Positions 37,406-45,736 of a stretch of DNA of 64,000 bases are shown piece by piece. Each line of letters opens with the position of its first letter. Within the stretch, counting starts at the first letter, position 1. Origin of the DNA: CAYRSS01 sp964426945 (GTDB taxonomy: Bacteria; Planctomycetota; Phycisphaerae; UBA1845); assembly GCA_964426945.1 (NCBI GenBank), contig CAYRSS010000001.1, positions 146,834-210,833 of the forward strand. Direction: 5' to 3'. Position numbers and translations under genes: made by a program. Under the pieces are notes generated by a model. The model did not search any database. It was not told where the DNA came from and worked only from the letters and a program-made list of their open reading frames with translations.

Positions 37406-37716
37406 TCAAGCGTGTGTGGAGGCGTCAGGCGTTCGCAGGCCTGGCGGCGGCGTGCCTGGTCATGTGGCTGGGTGGCTGCGCCAAGGACCGGTTGACGTTC
37501 GAGGGGTACAGCTCGATTCAGACCCACAAGACCACCCGCACGGAGGTGGAGGACTCGCTCGGGAAGCCGTCCTCTCAGGCGGGCAACCAGTGGATCTACT
37601 CCCGCTTCGACAAGGGGCTGGAGGTCATCATCACCTTCGACGGCTCCGGGGTGGTGTCGCGGAAGATGTGGGTCGATCCGGCCACCTGGGACGACTCCGC
37701 CAAGACCCCCTCGTAG
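37402..37716 (+). CDS. BamE/SmpA-like small lipoprotein
   Basis: 104 residues from GTG 37402, which overlaps the previous stop. Lipobox WLGGCAK, then a domain reminiscent of SmpA/OmlA (BamE): SIQTHKTTRTEVEDSLGKPS and GLEVIITFDGSGVVSRKMW. BamE is a small subunit of the outer-membrane protein assembly machine, but this fold is used elsewhere too and no other bam genes lie here. Probably anchored to the outer membrane; function tentative. Confidence 0.7.
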   Translation: MIKRVWRRQAFAGLAAACLVMWLGGCAKDRLTFEGYSSIQTHKTTRTEVEDSLGKPSSQAGNQWIYSRFDKGLEVIITFDGSGVVSRKMWVDPATWDDSAKTPS

Positions 37717-38036
37717 CCCCGCCCCGGGCGAAAAAGTGGACCGGCGGTTCATCTCTGAGCCGACCCGGCCGATAAAGCGCCCTGCGGCGCAAAACTTCCG
37801 TCAAGCTCTTGATTTAGGGTGTAGCGGCGGTTAATGTCCCAAGCTCTTGCGTAGTCGGCGGAAGCCTTCTGCGCATTCCTTGGACCCGGTTTCCGCGGTC
37901 CCGCTTCACGGGGGCGTGATCCCAAAGGTGTAGTCTCGCGACAGGTGTCGGCCCGACCGGGGTCGCTTTGCACCCCGGGCTTGGTGCGACCGCAAAACAG
38001 GCAGCGGTTCGCGGGCCCAGATCGAGTGCGTCAGCC
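37717..38036 (+). other. Intergenic region upstream of fusA
   Basis: 320 bases with no gene. It holds a 10-base direct repeat (CAAGCTCTTG at 37802-37811 and 37840-37849) and a weak promoter-like pair between them (TTGATT 37809-37814, 16 bases, TTAATG 37831-37836). GC-rich hairpin-prone sequence follows at about 37955-37990. Probably the leader of fusA; no known riboswitch was recognised. Confidence 0.35.
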
Positions 38037-40130
38037 ATGGATAGCCTCAGCAACATCCGCAATATCGGGATCATCGCCCACATCGACTCCGGCAAGACGA
38101 CGCTGACCGAGCGCATGCTGTTTTACGCCGGCCGCATTCACCGCATGCAGGAGGTGAAGGGCCGCGACGGCGGTGCGACGATGGACTTCATGGAGCTGGA
38201 GCGCGAGCGCGGCATCACCATCCAGTCGGCCGCGACGCAGATCCAGTGGGAAGATAAGGCCATCAACATCATCGACACCCCCGGCCACGTGGACTTCACG
38301 GTGGAGGTCGAGCGTTCGCTGCGCGTGCTGGACGGCGCCGTGCTGGTGCTTTGCGGCGTGGCGGGCGTGCAGTCGCAGTCGATCACGGTTGACCGGCAGA
38401 TGGGTCGCTACCGCGTGCCGCGTCTGGCGTTCATCAACAAGCTCGACCGCGTCGGGGCTGACCCTGCACGCGTGGCGAGCGAGCTCGAGTCGAAGCTGGG
38501 TCACGTGGCGGTTCCGCTGCAGATCCCCATGGGTGCTTCCGAGCACTTCGCCGGCGTCATCGACCTGATCAAGATGAAAGCGATCTACTTCACCGGCAAG
38601 GACGGTGAAGACATCGAGGAGAAGGACATCCCGGCAGAGTTCGCCGAGGAAGCCAAGCGGGCTCGCAGCGGTCTGCTTGACACGGTCAGTCTCTACGACG
38701 ACCAGCTGATGGAGACGATGCTCGAGCATGATGCCCCGAGCGAGGAGCTTATCCACGCCGCCGTCCGCAGGGCAACGATCGCCCGCGAAATCACGCCGGT
38801 GCTGCTCGGGACGGCCTATCGCAACAAGGGCGTGCAGCTGCTGCTGGACGCCGTAACGATGTACCTCCCCTCGCCGATCGACCGCGTCGCCTACGCCAAG
38901 GACAACGCGAACGAGGGCGCGGAAATCACGATCACGGCCGACACGGAGGCGCCGCTGGTCGCGATGGCGTTCAAGCTGGTGGATGAGCCGTTCGGCCAGA
39001 TCACCTACACGCGCATCTACCAGGGCGTCATGCGCCGCGGCAAGCAGTACAAGAATTCGCGCACCGGCCATTCCCAGCGTATCGGCCGCATCTACCGGAT
39101 GCACGCCGAGAAGAAGGAAGACATCGAATTCGCCTCGGCCGGCGACATCGTCGGCGTTCTCGGCATTGACTGTGCATCGGGCGACACCTTCTGCGATACC
39201 GACATCAACGTCTCACTCGAGAGCATTCACGTTGCCGAGCCGGTGATCTCCATCGCCATCACGGCGGAGCGCAGCAGCGACCGCGACCAGATCAGCAAGG
39301 CGCTGACCCGCTTCTGCAAGGAGGATCCGACGTTCCACGCGCGTCACGATGACGCGACCGGCGAGACGATCCTGTCGGGCATGGGCGAGCTTCACCTCGA
39401 CGTATACGTCGAGCGCATGAAGCGCGAGTACAAGGTCAACGTCCAGGTCGGCCAGCCGAAGGTGAGCTACCGCGAGGCGCCTTCGCAGGAAACGCCCTAC
39501 AACTACAAGCACAAGAAGCAGACGGGCGGCTCAGGCCAGTACGCCCACGTCGTGGGCAAGCTGGTCCCGCTCCCGCTGGACGGCGGCAAGGACTACGAAT
39601 TCGAGAACGTCGTCGTCGGTGGTCGCATCCCGACGGAGTACATTCCGTCGGTCGACAAGGGCTTCCAGATGGCCCGCGGCCAGGGGCCGCTGGCCGGCTT
39701 CGAAGTCGTCGGTGTGAAGATGGTCCTCGAGGACGGCTCCTCGCACGCGGTCGACTCGTCCGACCTGGCGTTCCAGCTCTGTGCCCGCTCGGCGTTCAGG
39801 GAGGCGATGCTGGCCTCCAAGCCGATCCTGCTTGAGCCGATCATGAAGGTCGAGATCGAGACGCCCACCCAGTTCCAAGGCGGCGTGTCCGGCGACGTTT
39901 CGTCGCGTCGCGGGATCATCGTCAACACCGAGATGAAGCCCAACGCGACGATCATCACCGCCGAGGTGCCCCTCGCGAGCATGTTCGGCTACTCGACCGA
40001 TCTTCGCAGCCTCTCGCAGGGCCAGGCGAGCTTCAGCATGGAGTTCCACTGCTACCGTCGGGCTCCCGGCACGGTGCAGGAGGAAGTCGTGGCCAAGGTC
40101 CGCAAGGAGAAGGAAGCCGCGAAGAAGTAG
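38037..40130 (+). CDS. fusA: Elongation factor G (spdEFG1/mitochondrial EFG1-like)
   Basis: 697 residues from ATG 38037. GTPase that drives ribosomal translocation. Domains in order: G domain (G1 AHIDSGKTT at residues 14-22, G3 IDTPGHVDF, G4 INKLDR), domain II, III, IV (VSYREAPSQETPYNYKHKKQ, GGSGQYAHV) and V. The G1 Ser in place of Ala and GRIHRMQEVKGRDGGATMDF match the spdEFG1/mitochondrial EFG1 subfamily found in spirochaetes, planctomycetes and delta-proteobacteria rather than the usual bacterial fusA. No rpsL, rpsG or tuf is next to it. The 5' leader is described separately. Confidence 0.93.
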   Translation: MDSLSNIRNIGIIAHIDSGKTTLTERMLFYAGRIHRMQEVKGRDGGATMDFMELERERGITIQSAATQIQWEDKAINIIDTPGHVDFTVEVERSLRVLDGAVLVLCGVAGVQSQSITVDRQMGRYRVPRLAFINKLDRVGADPARVASELESKLGHVAVPLQIPMGASEHFAGVIDLIKMKAIYFTGKDGEDIEEKDIPAEFAEEAKRARSGLLDTVSLYDDQLMETMLEHDAPSEELIHAAVRRATIAREITPVLLGTAYRNKGVQLLLDAVTMYLPSPIDRVAYAKDNANEGAEITITADTEAPLVAMAFKLVDEPFGQITYTRIYQGVMRRGKQYKNSRTGHSQRIGRIYRMHAEKKEDIEFASAGDIVGVLGIDCASGDTFCDTDINVSLESIHVAEPVISIAITAERSSDRDQISKALTRFCKEDPTFHARHDDATGETILSGMGELHLDVYVERMKREYKVNVQVGQPKVSYREAPSQETPYNYKHKKQTGGSGQYAHVVGKLVPLPLDGGKDYEFENVVVGGRIPTEYIPSVDKGFQMARGQGPLAGFEVVGVKMVLEDGSSHAVDSSDLAFQLCARSAFREAMLASKPILLEPIMKVEIETPTQFQGGVSGDVSSRRGIIVNTEMKPNATIITAEVPLASMFGYSTDLRSLSQGQASFSMEFHCYRRAPGTVQEEVVAKVRKEKEAAKK

Positions 40131-40251
40131 GCCGACTTGACGACCGCGCCGGCTTGTCGGCGGGTTCCTTCGCCCCTCAACAATACATGGGCGGCGGCGC
40201 TTTTGCCCCCGCGGCACTGCTCTTTTCTTCCCGTTCTTCGCGCGAGCTCGA

Positions 40252-40797
40252 CTACGGGCTGACCGTGAAATCGAGCTTCGAGATCGTCACCGTGGCGTCG
40301 GTCGGCGACTCGACGCGGATGCAGCCGGTGAAGGAGCCGCTGTTGATCAGGTCGACCGTCGTGCGGCGCAGGGCGACGGTGGAGGGGCTGACCTCCTCGA
40401 TCGTACCGTCCTCCGCAACGCCAACCTCAAAGGGACCGTACTCGTCGCCGCCTCCGCAGACCGTGGCGATGTCGTCAGCGCCGCCGATCCACACGGTGAC
40501 CGTCAGCGTGTTCACAACCTGCGCGGCGACGGTGCCTTTCGCGTCTGTGGTATCGGCTGCCTCGAAGGTGATGGCGTCGGGGTCGAGGCGCATCGTGCCG
40601 CCCGAGATGTCCGGCGCGTCCGCGGCGGTCAGCGTGAACTGGTTCTGCACCGGCTGGCCGCCCGTGATCACGAACGTGTCCTGCCCGGTGGGCAGTTCAA
40701 ACGACAAGGGGATGCGGATGATCGAGGCGCAGCCCCCGAACATGACCATTCCCGTTGCACCGGCCGCCAGCGTCGCCATCCAGGTCTTGCGCGTCAT
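40252..40797 (-). CDS. Hypothetical lipoprotein
   Basis: 181 residues with a lipobox (GMVMFGGCASI). The mature part is beta-strand-rich with a conserved-looking Cys pair (ATVCGGGDEYG and SFTGCIRVES); no family recognised. It converges on fusA with a 121-base gap that contains an imperfect inverted repeat (GCCGAC at 40131-40136, GTCGGC at 40156-40161) but no clear terminator. The 238-base gap upstream, before the protease gene's stop, shows no other gene. Confidence 0.65.
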   Translation of the reverse strand: MTRKTWMATLAAGATGMVMFGGCASIIRIPLSFELPTGQDTFVITGGQPVQNQFTLTAADAPDISGGTMRLDPDAITFEAADTTDAKGTVAAQVVNTLTVTVWIGGADDIATVCGGGDEYGPFEVGVAEDGTIEEVSPSTVALRRTTVDLINSGSFTGCIRVESPTDATVTISKLDFTVSP

Positions 40798-41035
40798 GCT
40801 AATTCTCCGTCCATGGTGAACTCGTTGATGCTCGGGCGACGGCGCGAGCCGCCTCCCGTCTTATCCATGCTGCCTGGGCTGTATGCCCCGCAAAGAGTGT
40901 ATCGGCCCTTCGCGGCGGAGTCGTCCGGCCGAATCCAATCCGCCCGATCGCGCCGCCGTCTGACGCGGGCCGACGACTGCTCCGTTCCATCCTACATCCG
41001 CGCGAGTGGGCAGGTAAGCGCTTCACAGGCGGGCG

Positions 41036-42190
41036 CTACTCCACGGCCTGGAGGGTCACCTTGACGGTCTCCTGCTTGCCGCCCCGGTTGACGGTCACCT
41101 CCACCGTCTGGCCGACCTCGTAGTTGTCCAGTGCGTCGAGGAGGGCGTTCTGCGTCGGTGTGGGTTTGTCGCCGATGCGAAGGATAACATCGCCGAGGAC
41201 GATCCGGCCGTTGCGGGCTTCGACCGTTGGTCGCAGGCCCGCGCGGTCGGCCGCGCTGCCGGACTGGACACTGATGATGAGAACCCCTTCCAGTTCCAGC
41301 CGGACCGCGAGGCGGTCGTCGGCGAGCACGACGCCGAGGCCGGGCCGGATGACGCGCCCGTGGCTGATCAACTGGGGGACGACCTGGTTGATCGTGTCCA
41401 CCGGGACGGCGAAGCCGATGCCCGCGCTGCTGCCCGAACGGCTCATGATCATCGTGTTCATGCCGATCAGTCGGCCTGCACTGTCGAGCAGCGGCCCGCC
41501 GGAGTTGCCCGGGTTGATCGCGGCGTCGGTCTGGACCACGCCTTGGATGGTGCGGCCCGTGAGTGACTCGATCTCGCGATTCAGGGCGCTGACCACGCCG
41601 GTCGTCAGCGTGAAGTCGAGGCCGAACGGATTCCCGATGGCGTAAACGCTCTGCCCCACACGCAGGTCGGAGGACGCGCCAACGGCGATCGGCTGAAGTT
41701 GATCGGGCGAGGTAGCGACGTGGAGCACCGCGATGTCCTTATCTGGATAGACCCCCACCAGCGAGGCCTCGTGCGAGGAATTGTCGGGCAGCGTGACAAG
41801 GCAGCGCTCGGCCCCGCGGATCACGTGGTAGTTGGTGATGATGTGGCCGCGGTCGTCCCAGATGAACCCTGATCCTGTGCCCGTTTCGATAACATCGCGA
41901 TAGCCGAACAGGGTCCGCTGCAGCCTCGTCGCCATGGGGCTGATGTAGACGACCGACTTCGAGCATCGCTCGAAAAGCTCAATGGTCCGCTGCTCGTCCT
42001 GGGATAACTCGCCGCGGGCGGCGACCTCCCGGGGATCAGCCTTCTGCGGTCGGGCGTATAGCGCGTCGCTTCGGTACCAGACCACAGCGAGCAGGGCGGT
42101 CGTCACCGCCGCCGCCAGCAGGACGGCGGGGGGGCCGGTCCGAGGTCTGTCGGCCGCACGGGTGAAACGGGGGGGAAAGTCCTCAGCCAC
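41036..42190 (-). CDS. DegP/HtrA-like serine protease with one PDZ domain
   Basis: 384 residues from GTG 42190, which has GGAG seven bases before; ATG 42250 is an alternative. N-terminal membrane helix or signal (VLLAAAVTTALLAVVWY). Chymotrypsin-fold protease with the full catalytic triad: His in IITNYHVIRGA, Asp in PDKDIAVLHV and Ser in INPGNSGGPLLDS. One PDZ domain at the C-terminus (~290-384: EGVLIISVQSGSAADRAGL). Periplasmic protein quality control. The single-PDZ layout resembles DegS or HhoA more than two-PDZ DegP. Confidence 0.92.
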   Translation of the reverse strand: MAEDFPPRFTRAADRPRTGPPAVLLAAAVTTALLAVVWYRSDALYARPQKADPREVAARGELSQDEQRTIELFERCSKSVVYISPMATRLQRTLFGYRDVIETGTGSGFIWDDRGHIITNYHVIRGAERCLVTLPDNSSHEASLVGVYPDKDIAVLHVATSPDQLQPIAVGASSDLRVGQSVYAIGNPFGLDFTLTTGVVSALNREIESLTGRTIQGVVQTDAAINPGNSGGPLLDSAGRLIGMNTMIMSRSGSSAGIGFAVPVDTINQVVPQLISHGRVIRPGLGVVLADDRLAVRLELEGVLIISVQSGSAADRAGLRPTVEARNGRIVLGDVILRIGDKPTPTQNALLDALDNYEVGQTVEVTVNRGGKQETVKVTLQAVE

Positions 42191-42370
42191 GTCGTGTCTC
42201 CGGTTCCGGCTGGCCGGGCCGCGCGGCCCGGCCGGGGCGGTGGACGGCATGGGATCCACGCCCTGGGGACATTCTAGCACGCTCGGATCGACGCGCGCAA
42301 GTCGCAACAGGGGCTTACCTTCCGCGCCGCGGGCGGATCTCGCTTGAAGCCGGTGTGGGCCGGCCGCATA

Positions 42371-44362
42371 ATGCCGCCCGTGGGCTTGCCGGGGGGCTGC
42401 CGCAACCTGCGGCGGTCGTCGCCCCGGCGCCCCGCCCCGAGCGCTCCAGCGGAGGGCGAGGGGTCCGCCGCCGGCAGCGCTGGCGCGATCATCGCCCGCC
42501 TGCCCCCTCGGCTGGCCGGCCGGGAGTTCACGACCGCCTTGCAGAACGACTCTCCGCCGCTGAATCCGCATCGCGCCCCCATCGATCCGCGGGAGCGGCG
42601 ATGGCTGAGGGCCCTGCTGGTTTGTGTCAGCCTGCTGCATCTGCCTGGTCTCCTGAATCCCTTCTTCATTGACGACTACGTCTACCTGGAGACGGTCAAG
42701 AATCTGACGGCCGCGAAGGTCGCGGACATCTTCACTTCCTCCACCATGGGTGAAGAGGCCAGCGGCGTCTGGTGGACGCCGGCAGGGGCGCTCCCTTTCT
42801 ACCGGCCGCTGGGCGAGATGACCTTCGCGCTCGATTGGGCGATCTGGGGTCTTCGGCCCGCGGGCTATCACCTCACGAACCTGCTGCTCCACACGCTGTG
42901 CGTGTACCTCGTGTGGCGACTGGCGAGGAGGCTTTTCGGCCCCGGCGGTGTGCCGATCGGCGTGGCGCTGGTGTTCGGGCTGCACCCTGTCCATCACGAA
43001 GCGGTCGCCTGGATCTCCGGTCGTTTCGACCTGCTGGTCTGCGCGACGGTCACGGCCTCGACGCTGGCGTACCTCCGCTGGCGTGAGGGCGGGCCGCGGA
43101 GCGGTCGCTGGCTTGCCTTGTCGCTGGTCGGGTTCGTGGCGGGGCTTGGGTGCAAGGAAACGGGGCTCATCCTGCCGGCGATGATCGTCGCGATCGAGTT
43201 GTTCCTGGCTCGCGGTTCCGTGCGGCCGCTGGGGCACCGACTCGGCGCGCTGGTCGCCTTCGGCGGATTGTCGCTGCTGTATCTCTATGGCCGGTTCCAG
43301 CTCTTCGACGGGCTGGGGCACCTGCCGCCGCCGTATGGGCTTGATCGCTCAACGACGATGACGGCCGTCCGGAGCCTGGCCTGGAACCTGGCTCAGTACA
43401 CCCTGGACCTCGCCCTGTTCATCCAGGTGGACGCCATTTACCTGGCTGATTTCTGGTCGCGCAACCTGGGGGTCATGTTGGCGGTCCTCGCGATGGCCCT
43501 CGCGGTGTTTGCGGTGACGGCGCGCCTCGCGTGGCGACACCCGGGCTGGCGGCTTGGGCTGGTCTGGCTGGCGATCTTCACCGCGCCGTCGCTGCTGGCG
43601 ATGCCTGGCGAGCGAAACGTCTACCTGGCCAGCGCGGGCATTGCGATGATGGCGGGCGGTGTCCTGTGGGCGCTGAACCGCCGCAGCACGTTGGGCGGGC
43701 GGCCGTCGCTGGCGTTACGCCGGTGCGCGGTGGCGCTGGTTGGCTTCTGGGTGGTGCTGGGATTCGTCGAGCAGGGCGTCATGTGGTGCCTGGCCTCGGC
43801 GGGGGAGCGCGTGTTCCGGGATCTGGAGACCATGCTCCCCGACCCGCCGCGCGACGCGCGGATCTTCGTGGTCAACCAATGCCCGCTTAACGCCGTGGGG
43901 TTTGATCAGGCGATCCGGCTGCGCTACGACCGGGAGGACCTGGCGGGATGCGCGTTGTCGCTGTCGCCGAACCTCGAGGGTGGCACGCGCGACGTGGTCG
44001 TCCAGACCGGACCGGACACGGTGCGCCTGCAGCGTGAGGGCGCGCCGCTGTTTGCGAGCTTCATCGAACGGTTCCACCTGTTTTCCGAGCCCGCGACCAG
44101 CCTGCCCGCGGCGGCGCGACGGATGGGGCTTGAGATTCTCGATCCGCCGGCGACCTACGCCGACCTGACTTCGCTGGAGTTCCGCCTGCCAATGCCGGTG
44201 GCCGACCCGCGGATCCAGCTCTTCGTGTGGGACAATTCGCAGGTCCGCGGCCGGGCGGACTATCCGTTCCTGATGACCCTGGCCTCGCTGCGACGGGAGA
44301 CGCCGCAGGAGCCTGCCCGGCTGAGTTCCGCGGCTGCGGGGAAGGATGGCGCTTCACCTTGA
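42371..44362 (+). CDS. GT-C-like integral membrane protein (putative glycosyltransferase)
   Basis: About 660 residues; the start is unsure because the first ~70 residues are low-complexity (TTG 42344, ATG 42371 or TTG 42539). About ten or more membrane helices. After the first helix an Asp-Asp motif (LNPFFIDDYVYLE) lies in an extracytoplasmic loop, as in GT-C glycosyltransferases that use polyprenyl-linked sugars. AWISGRFDLLV and GLGCKETGLILPAMIV are further family-like segments. Its stop overlaps the start of a UbiA-family gene (TTGA), so the two are probably functionally coupled. Specific sugar unknown. Confidence 0.72.
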   Translation: MPPVGLPGGCRNLRRSSPRRPAPSAPAEGEGSAAGSAGAIIARLPPRLAGREFTTALQNDSPPLNPHRAPIDPRERRWLRALLVCVSLLHLPGLLNPFFIDDYVYLETVKNLTAAKVADIFTSSTMGEEASGVWWTPAGALPFYRPLGEMTFALDWAIWGLRPAGYHLTNLLLHTLCVYLVWRLARRLFGPGGVPIGVALVFGLHPVHHEAVAWISGRFDLLVCATVTASTLAYLRWREGGPRSGRWLALSLVGFVAGLGCKETGLILPAMIVAIELFLARGSVRPLGHRLGALVAFGGLSLLYLYGRFQLFDGLGHLPPPYGLDRSTTMTAVRSLAWNLAQYTLDLALFIQVDAIYLADFWSRNLGVMLAVLAMALAVFAVTARLAWRHPGWRLGLVWLAIFTAPSLLAMPGERNVYLASAGIAMMAGGVLWALNRRSTLGGRPSLALRRCAVALVGFWVVLGFVEQGVMWCLASAGERVFRDLETMLPDPPRDARIFVVNQCPLNAVGFDQAIRLRYDREDLAGCALSLSPNLEGGTRDVVVQTGPDTVRLQREGAPLFASFIERFHLFSEPATSLPAAARRMGLEILDPPATYADLTSLEFRLPMPVADPRIQLFVWDNSQVRGRADYPFLMTLASLRRETPQEPARLSSAAAGKDGASP

Positions 44363-45330
44363 GTTCCATCCCCTCGACCATCCAGCGAGCCGGCCTCGGC
44401 GACCTCGTGTCGCTGCTTCGCCCGACGCAGTGGGTGAAAAACGTCGTCGTGTTCGCCGCGCCCGCGGCGAGCCTGAAGCTCTTCTCGCCCGAGTCGGTGC
44501 TGCAGGCGGTGGCTGCGTTCGTGGCCTTCTGCCTCGCGGCCAGCGCGACGTACTGCATGAACGACACGCTCGACCGCCGCGCCGACGCGCTGCACCCGGT
44601 CAAGAAGGACCGGCCCATCGCGCGGGGGGCCATCTCGCCGGTCACCGCGGTGATGCTGGCGATGCTGCTGCTGGCGCTGTCGATCGGCGTAACGCTGGTG
44701 ATGTTGCCCGGGGGCGTTACGGCGGTGATCGCGACGTACTTCGCGATGCAGATTCTCTACTCGGCCGCGCTGAAGAAGCGGATCATCCTTGATGTGATCA
44801 TCATCGCGACAGGCTTCGTGCTGCGTGCGTGGGCGGGCTCGCTGGCGGTCGGCGTGCCGGCGTCGGAGTGGCTCATCGCCTGCATGTTCACGCTCTGCCT
44901 GTTCATGGGCTTCGGCAAGCGGCGCTGTGAAGTGGCGATGATGGCCAGCGCCGAGGACGCGCGACAGCACCGCAAAGTTCTCGTGCGGTATACGCCGGAC
45001 CTGCTGACGCACCTGATCACCGTTTCCGCGGGCATAGCGATCATCACCTTCCTGCTCTACACGCTGGACACGGGCGTGAAAGCGCCGTTCCACAAGGAGC
45101 ACCTGTTCTTCACGCTGCCGATCGTGGTGTACGGCGTGTTCCGATTCGCCATGCTGACCGAGCTCGGCCTCTACACCGGGCCGACGGAGATCGTGCTGAA
45201 GGACAAGGCGATGCTGCTGGCGATCGTGCTCTGGACGGGGTCGGCGCTGCTGATCGCGTATCAGAACGTGCTGCTGGGTCCCGAAGGAATCCCCGGGCTG
45301 CTGGGACGGATGGGGACGGCAGCCGGGTGA
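44359..45330 (+). CDS. UbiA-family prenyltransferase (decaprenyl-phosphate phosphoribosyltransferase-like)
   Basis: 323 residues from TTG 44359, overlapping the previous stop. Motifs LRPTQWVKNVVVFAAP and the aspartate-rich NDTLDRRADALHPVKKDRPI match the phosphoribosyl-transferring branch of UbiA proteins (Rv3806c-like), which makes decaprenyl-phosphoryl-5-phosphoribose for cell-wall arabinose. About eight membrane helices. Here the product could feed the adjacent GT-C protein. Other UbiA substrates cannot be excluded. Confidence 0.82.
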   Translation: MSSIPSTIQRAGLGDLVSLLRPTQWVKNVVVFAAPAASLKLFSPESVLQAVAAFVAFCLAASATYCMNDTLDRRADALHPVKKDRPIARGAISPVTAVMLAMLLLALSIGVTLVMLPGGVTAVIATYFAMQILYSAALKKRIILDVIIIATGFVLRAWAGSLAVGVPASEWLIACMFTLCLFMGFGKRRCEVAMMASAEDARQHRKVLVRYTPDLLTHLITVSAGIAIITFLLYTLDTGVKAPFHKEHLFFTLPIVVYGVFRFAMLTELGLYTGPTEIVLKDKAMLLAIVLWTGSALLIAYQNVLLGPEGIPGLLGRMGTAAG

Positions 45331-45398
45331 TCTCGCCCGCCCGGCCGCAGGTGCGCCGCAGCCGCGGAGGCTCGGTCGCCCGGACCCGCGGCGGCCCC

Positions 45399-45426
45399 TT
45401 GCCCCTCCGGGCAGGGCTGCTATAGT
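45399..45426 (+). promoter_or_regulatory. Candidate promoter of the tRNA-Ser gene
   Basis: TTGCCC (45399-45404), a 16-base spacer and TATAGT (45421-45426); the -10 matches five of six consensus bases. It ends about 50 bases upstream of the tRNA, in the 144-base gap after the UbiA gene. No other gene is seen in the gap. Confidence 0.55.
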
Positions 45427-45474
45427 TCGGGTTGTCGGGCGCGGTGGCCCCCATCGTTCGCGACAAACACCCCT

Positions 45475-45565
45475 GGAGAGGTGGGTGAGTGGCTTAAACC
45501 AACGGTTTGCTAAACCGTCGTACGGGGTTTACCCTGTACCGCGGGTTCAAATCCCGCCCTCTCCG
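45475..45565 (+). tRNA. tRNA-Ser(GCT)
   Basis: 91 bases. Acceptor stem GGAGAGG (45475-45481) pairs with CCTCTCC (45558-45564); discriminator G45565. Anticodon stem ACGGT/ACCGT encloses loop TTGCTAA with anticodon GCT at 45509-45511, reading AGC and AGT. A long variable arm, typical of serine tRNA, and the T loop GTTCAAATC are present. No CCA is encoded. A run of five T follows at 45566. Confidence 0.96.
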
Positions 45566-45736
45566 TTTTTCGCTTGAGGCATCGCGTTTTCTTCCGGTCG
45601 GCTTGGCCGGGGGAAGACGCGATGCGTCGTTTCGGGGAGGCTGGCGTGTGCCGGGATGCGGCCGCCTCAAGCACCCCCGTGATGACCTCTGTCTCCTGAT
45701 TGCCTCCGCTTCCGTTGCCATCTCGGAGTCAGCATC

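Noticed and set aside
37402..37716. Calling the small lipoprotein a true BamE
   Set aside because: Only general SmpA/OmlA likeness and no other bam genes nearby, so no symbol was given.
40131..40161. Inverted repeat after fusA as a terminator
   Set aside because: The stem is only six base pairs with a 19-base loop and no T run follows.
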